From Dendrophyllia cribrosa (taxonomy: Eukaryota; Cnidaria; Anthozoa; Scleractinia; Dendrophylliidae): a stretch of DNA of 64,000 bases. Shown here piece by piece: positions 25,801 through 36,100 of the stretch. The notes beneath the pieces are model-generated. The model searched no databases and was not told the DNA's origin. It saw nothing but the letters and a program-made list of their open reading frames with translations. Location of the stretch: positions 892,501 to 956,500 of the forward strand of contig JAJLRJ010000001.1 in NCBI GenBank assembly GCA_024195265.1. Reading direction: 5' to 3'. The position numbers and the translations under genes were made by a program. Each line of letters begins with the position of its first letter. Position 1 is the stretch's first letter.

Positions 25801-28800
25801 CTACCGGAATGTTTCGCAGGCATATCCATGCATGTGTCTGTCTGTGTGTCCGAGCATTGGACAGGGCTAGCTCGCAGGCGCATATGACGTCACAAAACAT
25901 GCGCTATGTCGTTGCATAATATCCGGCTACACGGCTGATGTCACATGAGCTTAGTAAACACTTTGGTTGAATCTTTTGCTGTATTTTGGGGAGAAATCTG
26001 TTTGCAAATTAAAGTAGTTATTTCCCTGCATTTTTTCGCGGTTTGCTACTCAAGACGGGGATACTAATTAAGGGATACTCAGAAGCCGCTTAGTGGGAAA
26101 AGAAGAACTTACAGGAACTTTATACGTTTTTATCAATGCGGGAGCAATGTGGGGAGATGTTTCTTCGGCAGATTTCAGAACAGAAGAAGCAGAGATTTAA
26201 AGAATTTGCAAGCAGTCAAGGGACTTAAAGGTACATGTAAAACAAATTACATTTTTGGATGGGAATTTATGTTGATATCAATCTGTGATTGACTTTTTCT
26301 TTGTGTTCCCGTTAGTTTTGGAGAATTGTTTATAACACATGCTCAAATTCAGTCGTATTGATTTCTTGAATTTCATCAAAGACAGCTCGGCCTTGATGCA
26401 CTATAAATGGTACATGTTTTGCTTTTAAACATAAACTTATGATGAATACAATTTTTTGAAAGATTGTGTTGTCCATTTTTATGTGTTTGTTCATTCATTA
26501 AATAGGTCGAAAAGAGATTTTATGTAAACGAAACAAAACTTGGATTTTATAGTTCTAACTTCACTCGCGTCACCTTATGCAAAAAACATGTTTGTGTACT
26601 TTTTGCAATTTTGATTTCCAAATCAGTTTCTCTGGCAATTTTTGATATGCAACAGGTGTATTTTATTCGGAAATTAGTCATACTAGTTATTCTAGGCCGA
26701 GATAAAGTTGTTTTTGCGAACTTTTGTATGGTCTAAATGTACTGTGCAGACAGTCGCGTATCGGTAATACTGTTTTTGAGAATTGCTAAAATTGAAAAAT
26801 AGCCTGGTCATCAATCTTAACTCTTGTGCTTCCGACCTTTCACCTTAGTTAAACTTATCATTGGCTTTCTGTTCAGAGAGCTACCAGAGGAGGTTGGACA
26901 CGGGCCGAAAGACATCATGGGATGAATTTTCGTTTTGAGCGACACTCGTTCAGTTTCAAATGAACCTTCGAGCTGTGAGGACCTCGAGGAACTACAAATT
27001 TTCTGACTTTTAGCCGCCAAGGAAGCACAAATCGGCCTAAATTGAAGGTTATGCGATTACGCTTGTATAGATACCATTTATTTTTACAACTGAATAACTT
27101 GAGGCATCATTCTACGCCGATCGAAAGACTTACTCGTGCACCGACTACAAATTTGAGCCACAACAAGCACAAATCGGCCTTCATTGAAGTTGATAAGATT
27201 CCTCTTGTTACTTAGCAGGGTTTTAAGCCGGTTGATCGATCGAAAGACTTATTAATGCAAGGCTGCACGAGGAATTCCAACCGAGGAATATTTGTAACGA
27301 AAGCTATAAGCTTAAATCACGTAATTACCAAGGTTGGTAACCACAACAATCGATCGTTGCATTTTATAGTCCTCTTGAGTTTCAATGTTATAATTTTGAA
27401 ATACACGAAGGCAATTTTGTTGTACTGAATGCTGGTAGTGCTGGATTTGTGTTGTTACGAAGTATAAATATATAAATAATAAAACTGTAAAATCATGTGA
27501 AACAACAAACATAATCAATGAAATCAATAATAAGTTTACATGCACAGATTATTCCTTGTTAAAACTTCAGGAGGAAAACATGATTTAAAAACCTAATGGA
27601 AGTAAAACAGTGACTAACACACATTTTTGCATCTGAATTCAAGAACCATATTTCTAAAAAGAAATCCAATTCTGGCCATAAAGACCTGGTAGAAAATTGT
27701 GATTTGGAGGACCTCGGGCAAAAAGGAATTCAAACTTCTGGGCTTGAAAATGAAAATGCAGAGTGTTTTGGCACTCTACTCTGAGTTTGTGGCAAAACAA
27801 TTCAAGGTACTAAGGAACCATTTTTTCTTTGGGCCCTCTTACTTGGAATGTAATTAGAGCACAAAGATCAGGACTGTGCACATGAGAGCAACTATATGTT
27901 CTTTCACTTGAGCACAAGTCTTAGGAAATTTATAACAAATGTGCAATTGCCTATGTCATAAGCAACCAGGAATTGGAAAGGTGGTTGCTTGGGAAGGATG
28001 GTTGCTTATGAGAGTCAAAGTACAACAATAGAGAATGGTTGCTGAAAGGGAGCAAACTGTAGTTGTTCCAATAATTTTAACTAACAACTTTCCTATCAGA
28101 CAGATAATTCTTAATGCTATATTTATGTAAACCATTAATCAATTCCCTCAAAATTTAAATGCCAATTAGTGGTGGAGCAAGGAAAGAAGTGTTGAAATGT
28201 GTCTATTTTGAAGCAGAACTATTTTCACTACAAGCTCCCCCATCCTACTTCATGGTTTTGAGTAATTAAAAAAGTAAATGAAGCCTTTTGAGAAGTCGGT
28301 ACAGAAATGGGAAACAACAGAAATTTCATCTGCTGGCTTACAGCCCCACCGCACCCCCCCTCTACACCCTTGCCATCCTTGACAATCAAGGAATACCCAG
28401 GGGCATATCTAGGGAGGTCCTGGGGTGCCCGCGACCCCCCTCCCCCCCCCCCCCCCCCCCTTCCCCCCCTTTGTGAGATAATTTTAGTAAAACACAGCGT
28501 GGATGTCGACATGACAATCTGGTAAGTACCCTGGGTGTGACACCCCCTTTGAAAAATCCTAGCTATGCCAATGCACACCATAGTTAAATGGAGTTGATCA
28601 GGAGCCCATTGATATTATAATAGAAAACAATTAATAGTAATCAAAATAATTATAGCAATTCATAAGTGATACAAAAGCTCCAACAAATATCCAGTGTACC
28701 AAAATTTCCCCCAACTATGAAGGTTATTTGAGATTTTCTTTGTGGGTGTGCCAGGATTTCTGAAGGCGACCAGACCAAATTCGAAGACAACCCGATCTAT

Positions 28801-31800
28801 TCCGAAGATGTCCAAAGAATTCAGAAGTTTCCATGGCCTCAGTCCTCCGTTTTATAATATCCAGCTGTAATCGTAATGTTCAGAATGATAAAAACCTACA
28901 AAATGTGCTAAATTTTCATAACAATTTAACTATATTTTAAATTGGATCATGTGATCAGTTAATTAGGCTGATAGCTCAAATCTGTTAGTCAGGAGTGAGA
29001 AATTGCTCCATAGGCGTGAGTTGGTATGAGATTGGAGTTTTGGACTCGCAGGCATGAAACTTAATTTTGGCAGGTATGTTCTATGCCACCAAGCAGAACT
29101 TAAGTATAATAAGTTTTCATTGTCAACTGAAGACAGAAGTAAGCAACCCGGGGCTGCTGTGCATTTCTAGCAGGCTACTGTTAGAGCACAATCCATCAAA
29201 TATCGGTATAGAAAATTATTATTTATCTTAGGAATCAACAGAGAAATATATTTAACAGACTGATTAAATCATTGATGCATTTTGTCTATACAAGTTTATA
29301 ATTTTATTTATATAATAACTTATTGATAATTATCTGCTAAAATATGAAACAACTGACAATATGGGGGCTTACTCAATGACAATAATTCACAGTTCTCAAC
29401 CCAATTGTGGGTCTCAAGAGCGCATGGATTTTTGCTAAGAGCAGGGCTTTACAAGACATGATAATGACAGACCAAAACCCTCACTGCCATGCCTCAAGCC
29501 CCAATATTTTGGGCCAAGCAATAAAAATGTAATTCTTGTTTGGCTGCTATTTTCAGGTGTACATGATAATGACAGACCAAAACCCTCACTGCCATGCCTC
29601 AAGCCCCAATATTTTGGGCCAAGCAATAAAAATGTAATTCTTGTTTGGCTGCTATTTTCAGGAAAAAGAGCAGACTGAAGGGCTCCACATTTTGCTGTTG
29701 AACCTAGAAAAAGAATAGACTTCATTAGGAAGCCACTCCAATAATATGAAAAGAAAACAATAACAAACATATATTGCCTTTAGTTATTAAGGTTATAAAA
29801 GCTCATACATAAATTGCAATGTTCAACTCTCATGATTAGAGTGTAGATATGAATCAAATATGTTTTTCCTCAGAAGACAGAAACAAATTGATCTCAAAAG
29901 GTCGAAGCAACCTTAGAAATTACAGCCTACGCACACTTGTGATAACCTACACAAATGACCGAACTTTAATCGCAAATAACAGAAAATCGGTAAGAGGTCC
30001 GACCGGGTTCGACGTCCTAAATTAAAAGAATAACGTTTTCTACAAAAGATGGTGCGATTTTCATGGCTAGAACCCACGCGATATAGCATCAAGAAACGAA
30101 CGCGTTGGTTGACTACACAACGTGGACGAAAGCCGCCATATTGGACCGGCTTGCGAGGAAGCCGAATAATAACTAATTCTACTGAAAAAAATGCGATATA
30201 AACAAGTAAATAGAAAAAGTAGCAACATACCTTTCATGAGAACTCCTTTACGGGTAAAAACGGACTACATTGACGAAGAAAACCACAATAAAAAACCATC
30301 GAATGTTTCGTGGAGAAATTCTCGCAGAAAAGACTGTGAATGAATACGATGATCTGATTGGTCGACCACTCCTACCAGGATACCTTTCGGCCCGTGTCCA
30401 ACCTCCTCTGGAGAGCTACGCTGTTAGACTCAGCCTATCTATATATATTATTTCCAGAACTGACCACTGCACACGCATGTATAATTCAAGAAAAATGTAT
30501 CCCAGGTAAAGGGGATTTTTATTAAACTCTACTTTACAATGTCTTGTATTCCTACAAACGTAGCATGAAAAAACATTGTACTGACTAACGATGTACACAG
30601 CCGTCACTGTAGGTGGTTAAAATTAACTTTGGTATTACACATTATTTACTTCAGCTGGTTAATGCTTTTATTTGTACATGTATGTCTAGTGAACAATACA
30701 TGTAATTGTTGGCATACACTAGTTTGAGGACACTGCACATCCCCTGATTGGCCAATGGAGAAATGACTGATTGTTCATGATCAACCAGGCAGTTATTGAC
30801 TATCAATTGTAATTAAACCACAAGACATTAGCATAGTTCCACTGTATTCAGGCCAATTTGGATGGTACATGTACAATGTTTACACTCACTTTTCTTTTGT
30901 GATATCCCTTGGGCAGTCATTGGGATCTGTGCCAGGGAACTCATTTGGGTAGAGTTGATAAGAGAAAGGGAAGAAGATTTGAAGAACCTGCAAGATAAAA
31001 ATAAAAAACATGATTATTTTAATTGAACACAAAAATACTTAAGTGTTATCCTCTTTAGACCAAGCTAATTTATTATTTATATATTTCATTAACTAGTCAT
31101 GCAAAGTGATTCCACTTGAGATTAGATTTCATTTTACAGTGAAGTGTTTATGATGTATAACTTTATTTGAACCATGGTATTTCAAAAAAGAAAACTCCAA
31201 CAAATAACAATTTCAGAAACACATCTACAGTGTACTGCCCTTTCCAAAAGAACACATTTTAATACATGCAGTAAATTCAGAAATTCACACAGCTTAAAAA
31301 AGATTGTTCTTAATTAAGACAACCAAAATTCTCATCTTACACATAAATTTCTTAAAATAATTAAAAACAGCCCTCATTGTTTGCTAATTGATTTTTCTCT
31401 TCATAGCCTTTTTATTTTATCAAATTTCTGGTCTCTCATTGTTGGGATATAATAATTTTTCTCTTGTTAGCAAATTTTACTCAACTTCTGCCCTTGTTTT
31501 ATTTTGGACCTTAAATGTAACCATGGAAAGTTATTGAGCATTATGGAATACTGACCGCAGGTGCATTTGCCTTGAACAAACAATGATTAACATGTCAATA
31601 ATTTATTACTTTTTTATTTCAATACTCTATTCTTCAAAATGGCTGATTGAACTGAATTGCTTTAATTTGGAAAGTTGAGATAAATTATACATGAATATCT
31701 CCGCAATCTGTTGCTTCAAGTGAAAAAATGATATTTCATGAAACTTGACAAGAAAAGCCGAAAAATTATCAAACAAAACATAAAACCAAACAATAAAATA

Positions 31801-32774
31801 CCTTTAAAATAAATAACAATAGAAATGGACACCGAAATGAAACTCTGCTTGAAGTGGATACATTACACAACGTCAAGACTGAGACGAATGTTTATATCAC
31901 GGCAGGGCATTTTGCGAAGACTTTATCTTGACACTTACCGGATATCCGTGTTTTTGTTAAATGTTGAGAGCTACATGTAGTTTGCTACAATTGTGAGAAT
32001 TTAGAACCAAAGCCTGTTAATTAAACGAGATTAGCTAAGCGAATGTTCAGCCAAAGGGAAAATAACATTTTTGTTATGGAAGTTGCCACCTACTGTCCTA
32101 AGCGTCCTACTGCACGTAATAATTAAAATCAATATTTCACGTCTACGAATAGTCATACTAATTGTTCCACTTACCCGACAAAAGTCGATTGATTCCACGT
32201 GTCGGTTTATCTTTTCAGAGTAATAATCGTTACTGATGATGAGCAAAGCATTTTCAATTCCTTTCGCGCGACTCAACGACTTCAAAAGATGCGAGAAATA
32301 ATCAACGCGATCATGAACTTGAACAATGATAACAACTGAACTCTGTGAAAACTCCGCGCCAAACTTGTCCACATTTCTAATATGCTCTTTCTCGTTCAGG
32401 GACCTCACAATTTCTCGCAGTTTCGCTATTTCTGGCGTAGCGCTGCGGTTTTGACTAATTTTGACGGTCGGATGTAACGTTTTTGCAACCCTCTCTTGAA
32501 GAACATTTTTGTTTATATTTTCGCTCGCAGCAGCATTAATACTTCCGACTGTAGTAGTTTTTACGGCATCTTGAAGACGAGATCTTGTTTGTGGTGCGTT
32601 TAAATCTAAACCACCGCTTTCATTTGGCGGCGAGTCACTATGGTTCAACGGATTGAATGTAATCATCTCATGTAGTGTGAGTACCGCAAAAATGGCACAA
32701 ATTCCCAGGGTAACCAAAATAAACAGTTTGGTACTAAAAAGGCGAATTGTCGTCCCTCGATATTTGAAAATCAT
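18282..32774 (-). CDS. MGAT2: Alpha-1,6-mannosyl-glycoprotein 2-beta-N-acetylglucosaminyltransferase (GnT-II), 8 exons
   Basis: Exons: 32774-32175, 30987-30890, 25670-25571, 24935-24805, 24311-24227, 23243-23154, 19821-19694, 18492-18282. All have GT/AG borders and matching phases and give 480 residues (human 447). The enzyme adds GlcNAc to the alpha-1,6 mannose arm and commits N-glycans to complex type in the Golgi. Type II topology: short basic N-terminus, signal anchor at about 17-34, then a stem. The catalytic domain starts near VVIIVQVHDRVDYFSHLL. Family landmarks follow: FFPFSYQLYPNEFPGTDPND, GHYRESKYTVTKHHWWWK, FLEEDYYVSPDFYH (metal-binding E288-E289-D290), LITLGTY, EHNMGLAF, YDEYNWDWSL, and the C-terminal NGGWGDSRDHALC. 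The start is the first ATG after an upstream in-frame TAG. Introns carry a LINE, a 3.5-kb TIR element and several MITEs. Confidence 0.95.
18640..18820. mobile_element. Palindromic MITE in MGAT2 intron 7
   Basis: The arms GGTGTGTTCCTTTGGGATGA and GGATCCGGATCACTGATCC recur in inverse at the right end. The centre has ATTCATTGGTTCCTTTGATG blocks in both orientations. I found no convincing flanking duplication. Confidence 0.75.
18841..19419. mobile_element. TA-flanked element with CCTTATTCTTACT ends, MGAT2 intron 7
   Basis: Left end CCTTATTCTTACTTATTTTT, right end AGTAAGAATAAGG, each flanked by TA. Subterminal blocks TTAATTTTTGCG and AATTTCGC repeat. There is no coding frame. Confidence 0.65.
19851..19898. 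repeat. (AAT)n microsatellite
   Basis: About sixteen AAT units starting 30 bp upstream of the MGAT2 exon 7 acceptor (in minus-strand terms). It encodes a poly-Asn false frame on the plus strand. Confidence 0.95.
20258..20325 (-). mobile_element. tRNA-derived SINE with T-rich tail
   Basis: On the minus strand there is an A box TGGCCGAGTGGATTAG and, about 40 nt later, a B-box-like GGTTCAAGTTTC. A T/CT-rich tract of about 40 nt follows. The A box resembles tRNA-Leu or tRNA-Ser. It lies in MGAT2 intron 6. Confidence 0.6.
21090..21175. mobile_element. Small palindrome, TGTTTTATCAAGT arms
   Basis: GTGTTTTATCAAGTCTAAAA faces its inverse across a short GC-rich core (CTCGCGCTTCGCGCTCG). It is probably a MITE end or remnant in MGAT2 intron 6. 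Confidence 0.6.
21457..21627. mobile_element. Palindromic MITE (TATGTTGTGGTTTAAA family), copy 1
   Basis: Arms of about 75 bp, TATATGTTGTGGTTTAAATT ... CCTTTGTCTCAGATTCATTA, are repeated in inverse. The same architecture with diverged arms is at 57270-57440. Confidence 0.8.
22558..22577. repeat. Poly(C) tract, 20 nt
   Basis: Homopolymer in MGAT2 intron 6. Confidence 0.95.
23460..24061 (-). mobile_element. 5'-truncated LINE, 3' part of the reverse-transcriptase ORF
   Basis: Two minus-strand frames (24061-23747 and 23654-23466) read like the region after the RT core in RTE/CR1-like non-LTR elements: SIETILLYGCEAWTLTKAM, WKEYMTNEEL, then RRYPGRPAKTLL and DAEVESREELASLLGDRDVW. They are split by frameshifts, so the copy is dead. 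It ends in a short (GAT)n-like tail at about 23456-23470, as some LINEs do. It sits inside MGAT2 intron 5 in the same orientation as the gene. Confidence 0.8.
24597..24621. repeat. Poly(C) tract, 25 nt
   Basis: Homopolymer in MGAT2 intron 4. It produces the Pro- and Gly-rich false frames at 24472-24747. Confidence 0.95.
25326..25399 (-). mobile_element. tRNA-derived SINE head
   Basis: The minus strand carries ACGGTGGTCTGATGGTTCGC (A-box region) and GGTTGTTCAAGTCTTG (B-box region) at tRNA spacing. It lies in MGAT2 intron 3, beside a short AAAGGTAAA repeat (25399-25437). Confidence 0.5.
28442..28460. repeat. Poly(C) tract, 19 nt, in a C-rich repeat
   Basis: Flanked by further CCCCCC runs (28433-28440 and 28463-28469). 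Surrounding sequence (GGGGCATATCTAGGGAGGTC) looks like a decayed repeat, not a gene. Confidence 0.9.
29435..29720 (-). pseudogene. Exon-like frame inside the 3.5-kb TIR element
   Basis: A strong acceptor (CTATTCTTTTTCTAG) opens a frame STAKCGALQSALFPENSS that passes through two copies of GPKYWGLRHGSEGFGLSLSC and stops after LVKPCS. Protein family unknown. It may be a fragment of a captured gene. Confidence 0.3.
29456..29662. repeat. Exact 105-bp tandem duplication
   Basis: 29456-29560 is repeated as 29561-29662, with no mismatch seen. 105 is a multiple of three, so the minus-strand open frame across it stays open. Confidence 0.9.
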
Positions 32775-33159
32775 TATCGCCACCTTTGAAATGGCAACTG
32801 TAACAGCGATACGTGTCTACAACCACGGAGAACTTTGTATAAAAGAACTAAACTCCCACAAAGTCGAACGTGTCATGGCCGACACGGAACTGTTGAACCG
32901 AATGATGGCTAGTTTTTCTTGGAAGACGCCCATTTCGGTTCACTTCTCTATATGTGTTGTTGCCAGACAGCTTCTCTACGCCTTGTGATCCCAATATGTT
33001 AATATTTGAAGGTTCCTACATCTTATTTACGTCTTTCCTTCGCGAGTAAACTACTGTGCAGTCTTCCTTTGCGCGCGTGTGGTGACGCGGAGGGAAGCGC
33101 TGAGGGAAGCGCTATCTAGGCACTTGACCCAATCTCTCGCGGCCGGTTAAAAATAAAGC
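32775..33159. promoter_or_regulatory. Shared 5' region between MGAT2 and UBLCP1
   Basis: The two start codons face away from each other with 385 bp between them. The UBLCP1 side is relatively GC-rich with a GCGCGCGTGTGG block and a short direct repeat (GAGGGAAGCGCT twice near 33091-33113). This is the usual layout of a bidirectional promoter. No transcription start can be placed from sequence alone. Confidence 0.6.
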
Positions 33160-36100
33160 ATGGCGGCCTGCGGGGAAGCCAATGAAATTAGTGTCATCGT
33201 AAAATGGAGTGGGAAAGAGTATTCTATCGAGAATATATCTCCGTCCGAAACTGTAAGATATCTAAAGGATCTTATAAAAGAGAAAACTGGAGTCTTACCT
33301 GAGAGACAGAAGCTTTTGGGTTTAAAATACAAAGGTAAAATCAACTTTATAATTATTATTAGTTAAACTGGTTAAACCCACCATATCATGTTTATACGAC
33401 TTATACCTGTGTGAGCTAGCTAGTCTAGAAAAGAAGTAAATGAAAAAAAAAAAAAAGCAGTTGATTTGGTACCAGTGGAGTAACTTGTTACGGTATGTGA
33501 GAGTTGTACAGGAATTTTAATGTTTATCATGAGTTTTGTGTTATTTGTTTTTTTGCAATGCATGGTGCATGCAATTCCTGCTGTTACATCCCCCACCTTC
33601 CTTAAAAAAGTAGGCCCTTATAGGCTGACGAATTGTCTTTTGTTTCTTTCACCTCAGGTAAAAGTCCTGATGACGATGTACGCCTCAGTGCCTTAAATGT
33701 GAAGCCCAATACAAAGATTATGATGATGGGAACAAGAGAAGAGAACTTGGTATAACTTGAATTATAAATTTTTGTTAAAATGAAATGGTTTTGATCACTG
33801 AACTTACATGTATCAGTTTCATTCCCATGGGGTAAAGGGTTGCCCCTGGCCTGGGGAACATCAGCACAATGATGTCAACAAATTATGGGCTTTGCAAAAT
33901 GGTCAGTCCAAGCTGGGGACTGGTCACTGATAAAATATGTACAATTTATTTTTATCACACAACCTTTTTCATCTTGGTCTATATTATGCGCCATTTTAGT
34001 AACAATCAAGTTGCCAATTAACAGTTTTTACTTCGGCTTTCAGGCTGAAGTAATTTCTCCCTCTGAGGAACTTTTAAACAATCAAGTTGTAAATGACTTT
34101 GACATTGAAGAAGATGAGATTGAAATAGAAAACAGGTACTAATATAAATATGTTAACATCCCTGGATCACAGGGAGTTACAGGGAGGGAAGCAAAACAAT
34201 TCTGATGTCAGGTTGCATGCTATAATGCCAACAAAGCTTTCACCAAATTTTATACTAAAACAAATAGTGAATAAAATAGTGTCACAACCCTTCCTACACC
34301 ATGCAGCTGCTATTACTGATAGTAATATCAGTTAAATAAATTTTCAAATCTGCTCAGACAAGTCAGACAAGTTACAGGCACTGTGTACCAGGCATTATTT
34401 ATTTTCATTACCAGTATTTATACTTAATTCAAGGCTAAAACAAACAGGGTCACCACCCTTTTCTACACTGTTTTACTAGTATCACCAGTTAAATAATTTT
34501 AAAATCTGCTCAGATAAGTCAGACAAGTTGCAGGCCGGGCACTGTACACTATCCATTTATTTTCATGTCCAGTGTTTCCATATTTTAATTTACAGTCATG
34601 TACATGTAGTTTGAATTCTTGTTGTTATGAAATTATGGTGAATTACAACTAAGGCCTTTCCTAACTGGCAAAAAACATAATTCGATACAAGAGAAGACAG
34701 TATATTATAGTTATAAATGCACTTTTTTTTTACAGAGATGCGAATCTGGCAAAGATTAATAAGAGAGTGTCAGATTACAAGGTGGAAGTTCGCAATCTTC
34801 CAAGAGCAGGAAAGAAACTGCTGGTGCTTGATGTGGACTACACAATATTTGGTATGTTAAATTGCATTACTCAATTTACATGCATCTGTACTTAGCAAAT
34901 TCAGTGACTCACTGGCAAGAATAATAAAATAAACTATCAATAATAAAATTATTGTTTGTTGTAATTATATAAAGATCCTTGAAGGTCTCCAAGAATAACA
35001 ATTAATTTGTTAAGTTTTGACAGATTGAGCCCCAAGCTACTACTGTTGAACCTCTCTACAACAGCCACCTTTGGACAGACCTTTCTGGCCGTTGTAGAGA
35101 GGTGGTCATTATTGTGGGGAGGTATTAATCAGAGCATTCTAGTGAGTGAATGAGAAGTCGAGACAATAAAACATGGCCACTGTAGAGAGGTGGCCATTAG
35201 TAGAGGTTCTACTGTATTAAACTTTTGTCTTTGGAAAACGGGTCGGTACAAAATGTGGACCCCCCATTCTGGACCCCATCTGGACCCCTTCTGGACCCCC
35301 ATCTGGACCACCTTCTTCCACGTTTTGTACCAACCCTTGGAAAACAAGTCTTGGAGCAACTTACTTATTAAGGGCATGAAGCTTTTAGTGTTATGTATGC
35401 TAAATTTCTTAGTTGGATCTCTTTAAGTGCTCTCTATGATTATTGTTGGGGGAACAGCATTAGTTAATGTTCCTTGAGGATTTAGCTTAATTTCTTCCTC
35501 AGGGGAATTATGGAGACATGTAGTGTAGTTCTTACTTTTGTGTCTGTCGAAGTCTATGGTGTAACCATTCAAATGAAACCTTGGGCAGTTCTTTTGCATG
35601 GTACCATTTCTTGTTTTTCAATATTTCACAAAATGAAGTTTGGGATTTTTCTTTAATTTTGGCACTCTTGGGAGTTAAAGTAATGTGAATTTATTTTAGA
35701 TCACAGGTCTGTTGCAGAGACTGGATTTGAGCTTATGAGACCCTATCTCCATGATTTCCTGACAGCATCATACGAGCATTATGACATTGCTATATGGTGT
35801 AAGTGCTGTGGAATATTAACAAGTGTGCAGATTTTGTTTTCTTTTGGGAGGGATGATTATCAATCTGAACAAATTAAGCTGGCATGTTTTGAAACGTTAA
35901 AAAACACATACACACAACAAAACAACCCAAACAGCAACAATAAACAACGACGACCACAAAAAACATTGGCGATCCTGATTTAGACGAAAAGCAGTATCAA
36001 ATGTCAATAATTATTTTTATTTCTAATCAGTTGACTGAAAGTAACCTAAGAAGCCCTCAAATCATTCTCGACCCCAGAGCTCTTGGCCTTTTTTGGGGGG

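Larger units (their letters stand above)
26885..30410. mobile_element. Large TIR element, 3.53 kb, with 9-bp target-site duplication, in MGAT2 intron 2
   Basis: The left end starts CAGAGGAGGTTGGACACGGG and continues CCGAAAG; 27 nt are repeated exactly in inverse at the right end. GAGAGCTAC flanks both sides (26876-26884 and 30411-30419). A CAG-type end with an 8-9 bp duplication fits hAT or Mutator-like elements. I recognise no transposase. The interior contains a 105-bp exact tandem duplication (29456-29662), a poly(C) run and exon-like minus-strand fragments. Confidence 0.8.

Noticed and set aside
28228..28581. 117-codon minus-strand frame and overlapping plus frames
   Set aside because: Built around C-rich runs in a decayed repeat, on both strands at once, with no family resemblance.
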